From the NCBI RefSeq assembly GCF_002208095.1, contig NZ_CP017990.1, forward strand, positions 4,402,001-4,466,000: DNA of 64,000 nucleotides. The letters are read 5' to 3'. Below, piece by piece: positions 1 through 11,264 of this stretch. A model generated the notes under the pieces. The model searched no databases. It worked only from the letters and a program-made list of their open reading frames with translations, and was not told where the DNA came from. Made by a program: the position numbers and the translations under genes. Origin of the DNA: Enterobacter cloacae complex sp. ECNIH7 (GTDB lineage Bacteria; Pseudomonadota; Gammaproteobacteria; Enterobacterales; Enterobacteriaceae). Within the stretch, counting starts at the first letter, position 1. Every line of letters begins with the position of its first letter.

Positions 1-182
1 CCGATGCCAAAGATGAAGCCACCTACTATACGGTGAAATCCGGCGATACCCTGAGCGCTATCTCCAAAACCGTCTACGGCGATGCCAACAAGTACAATAA
101 GATTTTTGAGGCTAACCGCCCGATGCTCTCCAGCCCGGATAAAATCTATCCTGGCCAGACGCTGCGTATTCCTAAGGCGTGA
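1..182 (+). CDS. kbp: Potassium-binding protein Kbp (YgaU), C-terminal part
   Basis: Only the last 59 codons are in the window; the 5' part lies upstream. The reading frame beginning at base 3 encodes a LysM domain: [14 protein letters not shown], then [14 protein letters not shown], and the closing [13 protein letters not shown]. This matches the C-terminal LysM domain of E. coli Kbp/YgaU, a small cytoplasmic BON-LysM protein that binds K+ and helps cells cope with potassium stress. The stop codon at 180-182 is followed directly by a hairpin terminator. In E. coli kbp is far from parE/tolC, so its place here reflects a different gene order. Assignment is firm although the N-terminal BON domain cannot be seen. 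Confidence 0.88.
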   Translation, partial: DAKDEATYYTVKSGDTLSAISKTVYGDANKYNKIFEANRPMLSSPDKIYPGQTLRIPKA

Positions 183-190
183 TCCGCGAG

Positions 191-224
191 CCGGGGAAAT
201 CAGCTGCTTTTCTTCCCCGGTTTT
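191..224 (+). terminator. Rho-independent terminator of kbp
   Basis: Perfect 8-bp inverted repeat CCGGGGAA (191-198) / TTCCCCGG (213-220) followed by TTTT. It lies 8 bases after the kbp stop and overlaps the 3' end of the convergent RpiR gene. Confidence 0.8.
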
Positions 225-1087
225 AACCCACGATGTAACTCGTTGATGCGCTTCATCGACTTGATGGTGCGCTGCGGCTCGGTGGAGGCCACGGATAAAA
301 TAATCATCTCCAGACACAGCAGCACCGTACCGTGGAGCGGAATTTTGCCTTTTTCGCCGCCGCGCGGAACGTGAATCACCACGCTGGCCTCCTTGCTGAA
401 GCGTGAGTCGAGGGCGTTGGTCAGCAGGATGGTTGGAATGCCCAGACGCTTCGCTTCACGCAGCGTGGTTTGCCCCTCCCGGTGCGCGGATTTCTGCGCC
501 ATCATCACCAGCACGTCGCCGCGCTGAAGCGCAATCAGCTGCTCGGCAAGCCCTATTCCGGTACGGTTAAGCGGCGTGGCGGGTAACCCCATTCGGCTGA
601 ACAGCCTGGCGGTGTACTCGGCCAGAATGCCGGAGGCGCCAATGCCAAATATGGCGACCTGCCTCGTCTGCGCCAGCAGAGAGACGGCCTGGGCCATCGC
701 GTAGCGGTTGTGGGGCTCGGATAACACTTCGCAGGTGTGCTGATGCCCCTCCAGCACGAAATCAATGCTCGCGTTGACGTCGCTGGCGAGCGTATTCACC
801 GTGGTGGACATCTTTTCGCTGGAGGTGACCACCGGACCAAACCACTGCTCCAGCGTTTGCTTGAGATCGCGCAGCCCGGCGAAACCCAGCGCCTGAATGG
901 CGCGGACCACCGTGGCGTCTGAGGTTTTCAACAGCGTCGCGATCTCCATTGCGGTCTGTTCCATCACCGCTTCTCGGTTGTCATGAATATAGCGTGCAAC
1001 CTGCAGCAGACGCGGCGTCAGCTGATGCGCGCGCGCGCGAAAGCGGTCGCCATAGACATCCACGCGCCCTTTCTCTTTGCGGATCAC
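200..1087 (-). CDS. RpiR/MurR-family transcriptional regulator of the siderophore locus
   Basis: 295 residues. The N-terminal ~80 residues form an RpiR-type helix-turn-helix (TAMEIATLLKTSDATVVRAIQALGF). Residues ~125-265 form an SIS phosphosugar-binding fold (AIFGIGASGILAEYTARLF, then VLVMMAQKSAHREGQTTL). RpiR regulators normally sense phosphosugars in catabolic operons. Here the GTG start overlaps the stop of the binding-protein gene (GTGA), making it the last, translationally coupled gene of an iron-siderophore ABC operon. Regulation of, or by, this operon is inferred; the effector is unknown. Family assignment is firm, specific function is not. Confidence 0.85.
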   Translation of the reverse strand: MIRKEKGRVDVYGDRFRARAHQLTPRLLQVARYIHDNREAVMEQTAMEIATLLKTSDATVVRAIQALGFAGLRDLKQTLEQWFGPVVTSSEKMSTTVNTLASDVNASIDFVLEGHQHTCEVLSEPHNRYAMAQAVSLLAQTRQVAIFGIGASGILAEYTARLFSRMGLPATPLNRTGIGLAEQLIALQRGDVLVMMAQKSAHREGQTTLREAKRLGIPTILLTNALDSRFSKEASVVIHVPRGGEKGKIPLHGTVLLCLEMIILSVASTEPQRTIKSMKRINELHRGLKPGKKSS

Positions 1088-2034
1088 CGTGTCGCCTCCG
1101 GCAGCGGACGTCCGGCAATCTGCGACTGCACCTGCGCGGCCATCAGCCCTAACGAGGCGTACGAATTCGAGATGGCCTCTTCACGCGAGATCAGTACGTA
1201 ATGCCCGGTTCGGCAGGCATTCAGGAACTGACACCAGCCCGGCATGACCGCATCCATCGCCGCCAGCTCGTCCTGCGGTTTACCGCCCGTATCCCCGCGC
1301 CAGGTGGCGAAGACGAAATCGGCATCCAGCTCCGGCAGGCGCTCGGCGCTGACGTCGATGCGCCCTCCTTCCGGGATGCTCTCAATCAGCGGCGGGAAGG
1401 TGAACCCGGCGTCGCGCAGCACGCGGCCCAGCGAGTGGTAGCTGTGCATGGCGTTAATCTTTCCCTGATTCGCCTGAATCACGGACACGGTCACCTTGCG
1501 GGTATCAATAGTCGCCTTCAGCGCCTTAATCTGCTCCTGATAGCGCCGCTCCAGAACCTTAAGCCGCGCCTGCGTTCCCGTCAGCTGAGCCAGCTTGCGG
1601 TAGATCTCCGGCGCGCCGCCGTCGAGATGATCGATGCTCACCGTCGGGGCAATTTTCGCCAGCTGTTCCACCGGGGTGTTGCGGGTCGGCTCGGTAACGA
1701 TCAGGTCAGGCTTTGCGGCGGCGATGGCTTCAATGTCGATATCGGCCGTGCCGATAAATTTAATGTCGGAATTATCGAAGTCGACGCCGGTCAACATGCC
1801 GCTGGAGCGCAGAAAGTGGCTGCCGTCCGGCCGCGTGCGGCCATGGCTTGCCACCGGCGGCACGCCAAGCTCAATCAGCGGAATGGTGATATCCAGATCG
1901 TGTAAAGAGACAATCCGTTTCGGATGAACCGGCACCACCACTTTTCGGTTCAGATCGTCAGTAAACGTCTGCGTCGGCTCCGCCGCACCCACCGCGAACC
2001 CCACCAGCAACAGCATCGAAAACAGTACGCGCAT
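1084..2034 (-). CDS. Iron-siderophore ABC transporter periplasmic binding protein
   Basis: 316 residues from the second of two adjacent ATGs (2034). The upstream AGGAG is spaced 6 bases from this ATG but only 3 from the first ATG at 2037. A signal peptide (RVLFSMLLLVGFAVGAAEP) precedes a FepB/FhuD/FecB-type periplasmic fold: KRIVSLHDLDITIPLIELGV near the start and DLIVTEPTRNTPVEQLAKIAP in the middle. It would bind a ferric siderophore and pass it to the permeases. It starts 7 bases after the preceding permease stop and overlaps the next gene. The siderophore cannot be deduced from sequence alone. Confidence 0.88.
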   Translation of the reverse strand: MRVLFSMLLLVGFAVGAAEPTQTFTDDLNRKVVVPVHPKRIVSLHDLDITIPLIELGVPPVASHGRTRPDGSHFLRSSGMLTGVDFDNSDIKFIGTADIDIEAIAAAKPDLIVTEPTRNTPVEQLAKIAPTVSIDHLDGGAPEIYRKLAQLTGTQARLKVLERRYQEQIKALKATIDTRKVTVSVIQANQGKINAMHSYHSLGRVLRDAGFTFPPLIESIPEGGRIDVSAERLPELDADFVFATWRGDTGGKPQDELAAMDAVMPGWCQFLNACRTGHYVLISREEAISNSYASLGLMAAQVQSQIAGRPLPEATR

Positions 2035-2043
2035 CATAGTCTC

Positions 2044-3084
2044 CTAAAATCTGTCCCGACGCTGCCAGAGCAGCAGCAGGAAAAACGGTCCGCCAATCAA
2101 TGAAATCACAATTCCCGCCGGCAGCTGCAGCGGGAGGAATGCCAGACGTCCGACATTATCAGCCAGCAGCACCAGCAGCGCGCCCAGCACGGCGCTTCCA
2201 GTCAGGAGCGCGGTTTGCCCACCGCGCAGCAGCAGGCGCGCCATATGCGGGGCAATAAGCCCCACGAAACCAATACCGCCCACGCACGAGACGCAGGCCG
2301 CCGTCAGCACCACCGGAGCGAGAACTCGCAGCAGCGCCAGCCGGGTTATGCGCACGCCAAGGCCCACGGCGGCCTGATTGCCGAGCAACGCCACGTCCGC
2401 AGCCCGTGCGGTAAAAAGCAGCAGCGCAAACGCGGGGGCAGCCCAGAGCGCGGCTAACCCCACCAGCGTCCAGTTTGCCGCATGCAGGCTTCCCGCCAGC
2501 CACAGCATCGCCGTCTGCACGTCCCGCACGTCGGCGGTGGTGATAAAGACGCCCATTGCGGCGGCAAACGCCCACGACACGCCGATGCCGATCAGGATGA
2601 ACCGCGGGCGCGAGATATCGCGCGCCAGGCCGATAACCAGCAGCGCGGTAAGCAGTCCACCGGCCATGCCGACCAGAGGACGCCAGGCCAGGCCCAGCGC
2701 CGGGAACTGAAAAATCAGCAGCAGTACCGCCGCGCTACAGCCCTCCTTCACGCCGATAAGCCCGGGATCGGCCAGACCATTGCGGGTGATGGACTGCATT
2801 GCCGCCCCCGCCATGCCGAGCATCGCGCCGCACAGCACCGCCATCAGCAGGCGCGGCAGGCGAATATCCATCACGATGTAGCGCGTCTCCGCCGTCAGAC
2901 TCTCAGGAGAAAACAGCGCGCGCCCGATGGCGGAGGTGGGAACAGGCAGAGATCCGTGCGTCAGACCAAAGCCCAGCAGGCTTAACGCCACCAGCGCCAA
3001 AAGCGTCAGGCACGCCAGCGCCCGCGGGCGAACCAGCGCCGATACACGGCCAATACGGATCGCGCGGAATCCGGCCCGGTTCAT
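2044..3084 (-). CDS. FecCD-family ferric-siderophore permease subunit (second)
   Basis: 346 residues. The ATG at 3084 overlaps the stop of the upstream permease (ATGA), so the much longer open frame running back to 3480 is not used. The protein has many hydrophobic segments and FecCD landmarks: PRLLMAVLCGAMLGMAGAAM near the N-terminus, and GGIGFVGLIAPHMARLLLRG, the cytoplasmic loop that contacts the ATPase, near the C-terminus. It forms the inner-membrane channel with the other permease. FepD/FepG-like; the substrate is unknown. Confidence 0.87.
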   Translation of the reverse strand: MNRAGFRAIRIGRVSALVRPRALACLTLLALVALSLLGFGLTHGSLPVPTSAIGRALFSPESLTAETRYIVMDIRLPRLLMAVLCGAMLGMAGAAMQSITRNGLADPGLIGVKEGCSAAVLLLIFQFPALGLAWRPLVGMAGGLLTALLVIGLARDISRPRFILIGIGVSWAFAAAMGVFITTADVRDVQTAMLWLAGSLHAANWTLVGLAALWAAPAFALLLFTARAADVALLGNQAAVGLGVRITRLALLRVLAPVVLTAACVSCVGGIGFVGLIAPHMARLLLRGGQTALLTGSAVLGALLVLLADNVGRLAFLPLQLPAGIVISLIGGPFFLLLLWQRRDRF

Positions 3085-4064
3085 TTGAACATCCTCGACG
3101 CCATAAAGATGAATACGGGTGCGCCGACCAGGGCCGTCATGATGCCGGTTGCCAGCTCCCAGGGCGTAAACAGCGAGCGGGCGGCGATATCCGCCAGCAG
3201 CAGAACCAGCGCGCCGCACAGGGCTGACAGCGGCACCATCACGCGTAAATCGACCGACACCAGACGGCGAATGAGCTGCGGCACGACCAGGCCGATAAAG
3301 CCAATCGGCCCGGCAATTGAGACGGCCGCGCCGCAGAGCAGCGCGATGGCCAGCAGGGCGAGCAGGCGGGTTTTCAGCAGCGACACGCCAAGCCCCTGCG
3401 CCATTCGGTCTCCCAGCGCAAGCATGTTGAGCGAGGGCGATAGACCGATGGCGAGAACAAAACCAGCGGCTGCAGCCCACAGGGCGCTCTGGAGCATCTG
3501 CGCGTTGATCCCGGCGATATCACCCGCGAGCCAGGTGCGCAGAGAGAGCAGCGTCTGTTCATCGAGAATTAACACCGCGGCGGTAATCGACGAGGCAAAC
3601 GCCGACATCGCCACGCCGCACAGCGTGACCTTCATCGGCGTAAGCCCGGTGCGACCGGACGAGGAGAACATCAGCACCAGCAAAAACAGCGCGGCGGCAC
3701 CGGCGGCGGCAACGAGCGGGCGACCAAACGGCAGCGACAGCCCAAGCGCGCTGGTAATCACTACCGCCAGCGCGGCCCCGGCGTTGAGCCCCAGAATATG
3801 CGGCTCGCCGAGCGGGTTGCGGATCACGGACTGCAGCAGCACGCCCGCCACGCCGAGCGCGGCGCCCGTCACCATCGCGGCGCAGAGGCGCAGCAGTCTT
3901 AATTTGATAATGACGTTATGGTCGAAATTGCGCGGATCGAAATGGAAGAATGCCTCCACCACCGTCTGCGGGGCGATGAAGCGTGCGCCGATGCCCAGGT
4001 GCATAATCGCGCCCAGCACTAGCAGCAGTGCGAAGATCGGAAAGGGCAGAGAGGAGCGCATCAT
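3081..4064 (-). CDS. FecCD-family ferric-siderophore permease subunit (first)
   Basis: 327 residues with about 9-10 hydrophobic segments. FecCD landmarks include the segment LRLLRLCAAMVTGAALGVAG near residue 60 and GPIGFIGLVVPQLIRRLV, the ATPase-contact loop, near residue 250. Its ATG overlaps the stop of the ATPase gene (ATGA) and its own stop overlaps the next permease start, so the three membrane-transport genes are translationally coupled. It partners the 2044-3084 product to import a ferric siderophore across the inner membrane. Confidence 0.87.
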   Translation of the reverse strand: MMRSSLPFPIFALLLVLGAIMHLGIGARFIAPQTVVEAFFHFDPRNFDHNVIIKLRLLRLCAAMVTGAALGVAGVLLQSVIRNPLGEPHILGLNAGAALAVVITSALGLSLPFGRPLVAAAGAAALFLLVLMFSSSGRTGLTPMKVTLCGVAMSAFASSITAAVLILDEQTLLSLRTWLAGDIAGINAQMLQSALWAAAAGFVLAIGLSPSLNMLALGDRMAQGLGVSLLKTRLLALLAIALLCGAAVSIAGPIGFIGLVVPQLIRRLVSVDLRVMVPLSALCGALVLLLADIAARSLFTPWELATGIMTALVGAPVFIFMASRMFK

Positions 4065-4873
4065 GGCTGAACGGTGCTCTGGCGAAACGGCATAAAGAAC
4101 GGCTTGCCGGTCAACGGGTTTATGGACATATGCACGTCGACATCAAACACCGCTTTGATCAGCTCCGGCGTGCAAACATCGCCCTCATGCAATACGCCTT
4201 CAACTTTCCCCTGGCGTAAAAAGACCAGCGAATCGCCGTAGTTCACGGCGAAGTTGAGATCGTGCAGCACCACCACGACGGTACGTCCGTGCTGGCGGGT
4301 CAGGGTGTGCAGCAGTTCCAGGATCTCCACCTGATAGCGAAGATCGAGAAACGTCGTGGGCTCGTCAAGCAGGATATACGGCGTTTGCTGCGCCAGCGCC
4401 ATGGCGATCCAGCAGCGCTGACGCTGGCCGCCGGATAAGCTTTCCACCGGCATATGGGCAAACTCCGCCGTTCCGGTCAGACGCAGGGCCTCTTCCACTG
4501 CCAGCTCGTCCTCGTCGCTCCACTGGCGCATAAAGTTTTGCCAGGGAAAACGCCCGCGCGAGACCAGCTCAAAGACGGTTAACCCTTCCGGCAGCAGCGG
4601 AGACTGCGGCAGGATACCCAGTTCGCGGGCGACGGCTTTGGTCGGCTGCTCGTGGATCGCCTTGCCGTCGAGAACTGCCGCGCCGCCAAGCGGCTGAAGC
4701 AAACGCGCAATGGTGCTCAGCAGCGTGGATTTTCCGCAGCCGTTCGCCCCTACCAGCACGGTCATTTTCTGCTGTGGGATCGCAAGGGAGATATCATCAA
4801 CGATGATTTTTTTCTGATAGCCCGCAGAGAGGTTCTCCAGAACCAGTCCCGGTTTTTTTGTGTTGTGAGCCAC
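4061..4873 (-). CDS. Iron-siderophore ABC transporter ATP-binding protein
   Basis: 270 residues from a GTG start. Complete ABC ATPase: Walker A VGANGCGKSTLL (~residue 42), Q-loop ILPQSPLLP, signature LSGGQRQRCWIAMAL, Walker B YILLDEPTTFLD and the H-loop VVLHDLN. It belongs to the FepC/FecE/FhuC class that energises siderophore import. It is the first gene of the five-gene minus-strand operon and is divergent from the receptor. No strong Shine-Dalgarno is seen before the GTG, so the start is slightly uncertain. A Fur-like site lies about 35-55 bases upstream. Confidence 0.88.
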   Translation of the reverse strand: MAHNTKKPGLVLENLSAGYQKKIIVDDISLAIPQQKMTVLVGANGCGKSTLLSTIARLLQPLGGAAVLDGKAIHEQPTKAVARELGILPQSPLLPEGLTVFELVSRGRFPWQNFMRQWSDEDELAVEEALRLTGTAEFAHMPVESLSGGQRQRCWIAMALAQQTPYILLDEPTTFLDLRYQVEILELLHTLTRQHGRTVVVVLHDLNFAVNYGDSLVFLRQGKVEGVLHEGDVCTPELIKAVFDVDVHMSINPLTGKPFFMPFRQSTVQP

Positions 4874-4907
4874 GTGAATGCCAACGTAATAAAAAAGCGC
4901 AACAAAT

Positions 4908-4926
4908 ATAAATAAAAATCATTCTC
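4908..4926 (-). promoter_or_regulatory. Putative Fur box before the siderophore ABC operon
   Basis: On the minus strand the site reads GAGAATGATTTTTATTTAT, matching about 12 of 19 positions of the Fur consensus GATAATGATAATCATTATC, including a complete AATGAT core. It lies about 35 bases upstream of the ATPase start. Iron repression is the expected role. Confidence 0.6.
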
Positions 4927-5133
4927 TTTTGAGAGTTTGACGCTGCGCCATGTAGTAGTCAAGAGAAGAAACACCCTGATAAAACCAGGGATAAGTCTAA
5001 GGGGGAATGAACAAGAAATGACTTTCAAAAGCATTTAATTCAATAAGTTAATAATTGTCCCGCTGCGCTTATACGCCCGGATAAACGTTGTAGCCGATTT
5101 TTGCTTTTTTCCATTTACTACTACATTCGCGCA

Positions 5134-5154
5134 TGATTGAATGATTCTCAATTA
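5134..5154 (+). promoter_or_regulatory. Putative Fur box before the TonB-dependent receptor
   Basis: Contains ATTGA-ATGATTC-TCAAT, a perfect 5-bp inverted repeat around an ATGATTCTCA core typical of Fur sites, about 105 bases before the receptor start. The 386-base divergent intergenic region (4874-5259) otherwise shows A/T-rich promoter-like DNA and no other gene. Weaker than the site on the operon side. Confidence 0.5.
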
Positions 5155-5259
5155 CATGTCCGATGCCCGCCGTGGCTAACGGACAGACCGTAAAGGGCAA
5201 TGACTCACACATTTTTCCGCGAAACGTCATTCGCGGGATATTTCGGGATAACAGATGTA

Positions 5260-7401
5260 ATGGCTACGTTCACACCTTCACTCTCTGGGGTAAAAGGGCG
5301 CGCGCTCTTTTCACTGCTGTTCATGGCGCCGCTGGTGCAGGCAGCAGATAACACCGCGACTAAAGACGGCGAAACGCTTACTGTCACCGCCGATCCAAAT
5401 ACGACGGCGGAGGCCACGAATGGCTATCAGCCGTTGAATACCTCCACCGCGACGTTAACCAACATGCCGATGCTGGACATCCCGCAGGTGGTCAATACCG
5501 TCAGCGACAAAGTGCTGGAGGATCAGCATGCCACCACGCTGGATGAAGCGCTCTATAACGTCAGCAACGTGGTGCAGACCAACACCCTGGGCGGTACGCA
5601 GGATGCCTTCGTGCGCCGCGGATTTGGCGCGAACCGCGACGGCTCGATCATGACCAACGGCCTGCGCACCGTGCTGCCGCGCAGCTTTAATGCCGCAACC
5701 GAGCGCGTGGAGGTGCTGAAAGGCCCGGCCTCGACCCTATACGGTATTCTCGACCCCGGCGGCCTGATCAACGTCGTCACCAAACGCCCGGAGAAGACCT
5801 TCGGCGGCTCACTTTCCGCTACCTCGTCCAGCTTTGGCGGCGGCACCGGACAGGTTGATGTTACCGGCCCGATTGACGGCACGCGTCTGGCGTATCGCCT
5901 GACGGGCGAATATCAGGACGAGGATTACTGGCGTAATTTCGGCAACGAACGCAGCACCTTTATCGCCCCGTCGCTGACCTGGTTCGGCGACGATGCCACT
6001 GTGACCGTGCTCTATTCGCATCGCGACTATAAAACGCCGTTCGATCGCGGAACGATCTTCGATCTCAACACTAAAAAAGCCGTCGACGTCGATCGTAAAA
6101 CCCGCTTCGACGAACCGTTTAACGTGACCGACGGTCAGTCCGATCTCGCTCAGCTCAACGCGGAGTATCGCCTCAACAGCCAGTGGACCGCGAAGTTTGA
6201 CTACAGCTACAGCCAGGATAAATACAGCGATAACCAGGCCCGCGTGATGGCCTACGATTCAAAAACCGGCACCCTGACCCGCCGCGTGGATGCGACCCAG
6301 GGCTCGACCCAGCGCATGCACACGACGCGCGCGGATCTACAGGGAAACGTGGACATCGCGGGCTTTTACAATGAGATCCTGACCGGCGTGTCGTATGAGA
6401 ATTACGATCTGCTGCGTACGGACATGATCCGCTGTAAGAACGTTAAGGATTTCAATATTTACAACCCGAGCTACGGCAGCCTCGGCAAGTGCACCACCGT
6501 CTCGGCAGCCGACAGCGATCAAACCATCAAGCAGGAGAGCTACTCCGCCTACGCGCAGGACGCGCTGTACCTGACCGATAAGTGGATCGCCGTCGCCGGA
6601 ATGCGCTATCAGTATTACACCCAGTATGCGGGGAAAGGCCGTCCGTTTAACGTGAACACCGACAGCCGCGACGACCAGTGGACGCCGAAGCTGGGTCTTG
6701 TTTATAAGCTCACCCCAGCGGTCTCGCTGTTTGCCAACTATTCCCAGACGTTTATGCCGCAGTCGTCCATTGCGAGCTACATCGGCGACCTGCCGCCGGA
6801 AACGTCTAACGCGTATGAAATCGGCGCTAAGTTTGACCTGTTCGACGGCATTACCGCCAATATCGCGCTGTTTGATATCCACAAGCGCAACGTGCTGTAC
6901 ACCGAAAGCATTGGTGATGAAACCGTCGCTAAAACCGCGGGCCGCGTGCGCTCCCAGGGCGTGGAGGTGGATCTTGCCGGCTCGCTGACCGAGAACACCA
7001 ACATTATCGCCAGCTACGGCTATACCGACGCGAAGGTGCTGGAAGACCCGGACTATGCGGGCAAACCGCTGCCAAACGTGCCGCGCCATACCGGCTCCCT
7101 GTTCCTGACCTACGATATTCACAATGCGTTTGCCGGGAATACCCTGACGCTGGGCGGCGGCGGGCACGGCGTAAGCCGTCGTTCCGCAACCAACGGTGCG
7201 GATTATTATCTGCCGGGCTATTTCGTGGCGGATGCGTTTGCGGCGTACAAAATGAAGCTACAGTATCCGGTGACGCTGCAGGTGAACGTGAAAAATCTGT
7301 TTGATAAGACCTACTACACGTCGTCCATTGCGACCAACAACCTGGGCAACCAGATTGGCGATCCGCGCGAAGTGCAGTTTACGGTGAAGATGGAGTTTTG
7401 A
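5260..7401 (+). CDS. TonB-dependent ferric-siderophore outer-membrane receptor
   Basis: 713 residues from the ATG at 5260. An upstream in-frame ATG at 5200 would add 20 residues ahead of an otherwise normal signal peptide ending LFMAPLVQA. The mature N-terminus has a TonB-box-like ETLTVTAD. The plug domain follows (VLEDQHATTLDEALYNVSNV, then RVEVLKGPASTLYGILDPGG), then a 22-strand barrel ending REVQFTVKMEF with the terminal Phe used in outer-membrane assembly. It resembles the FoxA/FcuA/FhuA group for hydroxamate siderophores; the exact ligand is unknown. It is divergent from the matching ABC importer, so receptor and importer form one uptake route. Confidence 0.9.
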   Translation: MATFTPSLSGVKGRALFSLLFMAPLVQAADNTATKDGETLTVTADPNTTAEATNGYQPLNTSTATLTNMPMLDIPQVVNTVSDKVLEDQHATTLDEALYNVSNVVQTNTLGGTQDAFVRRGFGANRDGSIMTNGLRTVLPRSFNAATERVEVLKGPASTLYGILDPGGLINVVTKRPEKTFGGSLSATSSSFGGGTGQVDVTGPIDGTRLAYRLTGEYQDEDYWRNFGNERSTFIAPSLTWFGDDATVTVLYSHRDYKTPFDRGTIFDLNTKKAVDVDRKTRFDEPFNVTDGQSDLAQLNAEYRLNSQWTAKFDYSYSQDKYSDNQARVMAYDSKTGTLTRRVDATQGSTQRMHTTRADLQGNVDIAGFYNEILTGVSYENYDLLRTDMIRCKNVKDFNIYNPSYGSLGKCTTVSAADSDQTIKQESYSAYAQDALYLTDKWIAVAGMRYQYYTQYAGKGRPFNVNTDSRDDQWTPKLGLVYKLTPAVSLFANYSQTFMPQSSIASYIGDLPPETSNAYEIGAKFDLFDGITANIALFDIHKRNVLYTESIGDETVAKTAGRVRSQGVEVDLAGSLTENTNIIASYGYTDAKVLEDPDYAGKPLPNVPRHTGSLFLTYDIHNAFAGNTLTLGGGGHGVSRRSATNGADYYLPGYFVADAFAAYKMKLQYPVTLQVNVKNLFDKTYYTSSIATNNLGNQIGDPREVQFTVKMEF

Positions 7402-7410
7402 CGTAAAAAA

Positions 7411-9380
<1,970 letters not shown>

Positions 9381-9405
9381 TTAAACTAGCAATTCGCATT
9401 GATTG

Positions 9406-9987
9406 TCAGTGGCTGTGCAGTCCAAGAAAATCGACAATCTGGGTGAAATGATTCTCAAAGCCCGTGAAAGCATGGTTTCCGCCCTCTTCTATAGTCTGGC
9501 GGCAGGAGGCGTAATACGCCACTGCCTGGCGGTAATCCAGGACTTCATCACCCGTCTGTTGCAGCAGCCAGATGAGATCCGGCGCCTCAAGCGGGTCGAC
9601 CTGCATAACTTTGAGATCGTAAATATGGCGTGACTCTAGCACATATTGCTGCCCGGTGTAGGGGTTCTCGTTTACGCCAAGAAAGTCCCTCAGCAGCTCA
9701 AATGGCCGAACCGCCGGATTAACCACAACGGCGGGCAGCATGAAGCATTGTGAAAGCCAGGTGGCGTAGTACCCGCCCAGGGATGAACCGACCACACCGA
9801 AGGTTTCGCCGCCGTGCGCAAGCACAATAGATTCCAGCATCTCAGCGGCCTCTGCCGGGTAAGGCGGCAGCTGCGGGATAATCATCTCAACGTCGGGGTG
9901 ATGCTCGCTCAGCCACTGGCGAAACTGTGTCGCTTTTGCGGAGCGCGGCGAGCTGTTGAATCCGTGCAGATAAAGGAGCGTAGACAT
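9406..9987 (-). CDS. yqiA: Esterase YqiA
   Basis: 193 residues from the ATG at 9987, whose A overlaps the cpdA stop (TGATG). Alpha/beta-hydrolase fold with [18 protein letters not shown] at the N-terminus (oxyanion-hole region), the nucleophile elbow [12 protein letters not shown] (Ser ~76), and an Asp/His pair completed near [13 protein letters not shown]. coli YqiA hydrolyses short acyl esters and CoA thioesters in vitro; its physiological substrate is unknown. Translational coupling to cpdA suggests co-expression. Confidence 0.92.
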   Translation of the reverse strand: MSTLLYLHGFNSSPRSAKATQFRQWLSEHHPDVEMIIPQLPPYPAEAAEMLESIVLAHGGETFGVVGSSLGGYYATWLSQCFMLPAVVVNPAVRPFELLRDFLGVNENPYTGQQYVLESRHIYDLKVMQVDPLEAPDLIWLLQQTGDEVLDYRQAVAYYASCRQTIEEGGNHAFTGFENHFTQIVDFLGLHSH

Positions 9988-10814
9988 CAATAGCCTTCTG
10001 AAGCGGTATCCGGGCGGAATTTTGCACCGGTCAAACGGCAGACTTCCGTGGTCAGCGAGCCGTCGGCATGCAGTTCCAGCCAGCGCCAGCCTGGCGCGAT
10101 GGTATCCAGCGTAAAGTTGGCGCAGTGCGGCTTAAACTGAACGCAGGTCGATGGCGTCGCCAGCATGCGGCGTCCGTTCCAGTCGAGATCCTGTTCCTGG
10201 TGAATATGCCCACACAGCAGATTTTTCACCCGTGGGAACTTGGCCAGCACGCGATCCAGCGCTGCGGAGTTGCGCAGGCTGTGCTGATCGAGCCAGCTGC
10301 AGCCCGCCGGCAGAGGATGATGATGCAGCAACAGCAGCGTGTGGCGTTCAGGTTCAGCAGCCAGTTTGGTCTCAAGCCAGTCGAGCTGAAACTCGCTTAA
10401 CTCACCGTGCGGGACGCCGAACACCTGGCTGTCAAGCAGCAGGATCTGCCACTGTTCACCCGCAAAAACACATTTCGCCGGCGAAATGCCCGCATCCTGA
10501 AGAGAACTGTACATAGCAGGCTGGAAGTCATGGTTTCCTGGCAGCCAGACGCAAGGCACGCTAAAGCTCGCGATGCCTTCAGCAAAATGCTGGTAGGCCG
10601 CGGAGGACTGATCCTGCGCCAGATCGCCCGTTGCGACAATCAGATCGCATGCACGGTTTTCAGCGTGAATGGCGCTAAGCACCGCCTGATAACTCTCCCA
10701 GGTGTTGACCCCCAGTAGCGTCTCATGCTTTTCGGCAAAAAGGTGGGTATCGGTGATTTGTAATATCCTGACTGGCGCCCCACCAGCAACAGTCAGGTTC
10801 AACAGGCTTTCCAA
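9987..10814 (-). CDS. cpdA: 3',5'-cyclic-AMP phosphodiesterase
   Basis: 275 residues, the usual length. Class III metallophosphatase motifs occur in order: [35 protein letters not shown] and LCGHIHQE, which bind two metal ions and hydrolyse cAMP to AMP. It lowers cAMP and so tunes CRP-dependent transcription. It lies between yqiB and yqiA, as in E. coli. Confidence 0.95.
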   Translation of the reverse strand: MESLLNLTVAGGAPVRILQITDTHLFAEKHETLLGVNTWESYQAVLSAIHAENRACDLIVATGDLAQDQSSAAYQHFAEGIASFSVPCVWLPGNHDFQPAMYSSLQDAGISPAKCVFAGEQWQILLLDSQVFGVPHGELSEFQLDWLETKLAAEPERHTLLLLHHHPLPAGCSWLDQHSLRNSAALDRVLAKFPRVKNLLCGHIHQEQDLDWNGRRMLATPSTCVQFKPHCANFTLDTIAPGWRWLELHADGSLTTEVCRLTGAKFRPDTASEGY

Positions 10815-10841
10815 ATGGTGTCCTTAGGTAGGTTTATGACG

Positions 10842-11264
10842 CTAACAAACCGGAATCGCCATTGCTCCATGTGCTAAACAATATCTTAGCCAGTCGGCTA
10901 AAAACTGGTTAATTTGATGCTTTTCGTCGCGTTGATGCAACTTTTTATTGGGGTAATCATACCGCGCTTTGAAGCGAAAGATCTGCTGGCTTGAACACAC
11001 TTCAGCGACCATCGCGTCATGATAGAGGCGCACCGTCATCGACGGCAGGCTCCAGTAGCTAATGCTGGGTGCCGTTTGCTCAATCTCCACCAGCGTAGTG
11101 TAGCGCGTTGATTCTGTTATGGTTAACCGATACTGCGCGTTGCTCACCTGATAGCTTACCGTTTCGCCGGGTGCGTCGTTTCGCGGCAGCAGGCGGCGCA
11201 GCTGTGCGAAATTGGTTTCGCACAGGCGCATCATTTCTGGGAAGTCAGGCGTATAGCGCTTCAT
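10842..11264 (-). CDS. yqiB: DUF1249 protein YqiB
   Basis: 140 residues from ATG 11264, which overlaps the nudF stop (ATGA). Begins [19 protein letters not shown] and ends [20 protein letters not shown], almost identical to E. coli YqiB. It has no signal peptide or membrane segment. Biochemical function is unknown. It is conserved between nudF and cpdA across Enterobacterales and is probably co-transcribed with them. Confidence 0.93.
   Translation of the reverse strand: MKRYTPDFPEMMRLCETNFAQLRRLLPRNDAPGETVSYQVSNAQYRLTITESTRYTTLVEIEQTAPSISYWSLPSMTVRLYHDAMVAEVCSSQQIFRFKARYDYPNKKLHQRDEKHQINQFLADWLRYCLAHGAMAIPVC

Noticed and set aside
3085..3480. N-terminal extension of the second permease frame (478 codons in total)
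   Set aside because: The extension overlaps the upstream permease gene for 400 bases and is not FecCD-like. The ATG at 3084 in an ATGA overlap gives the usual family length.
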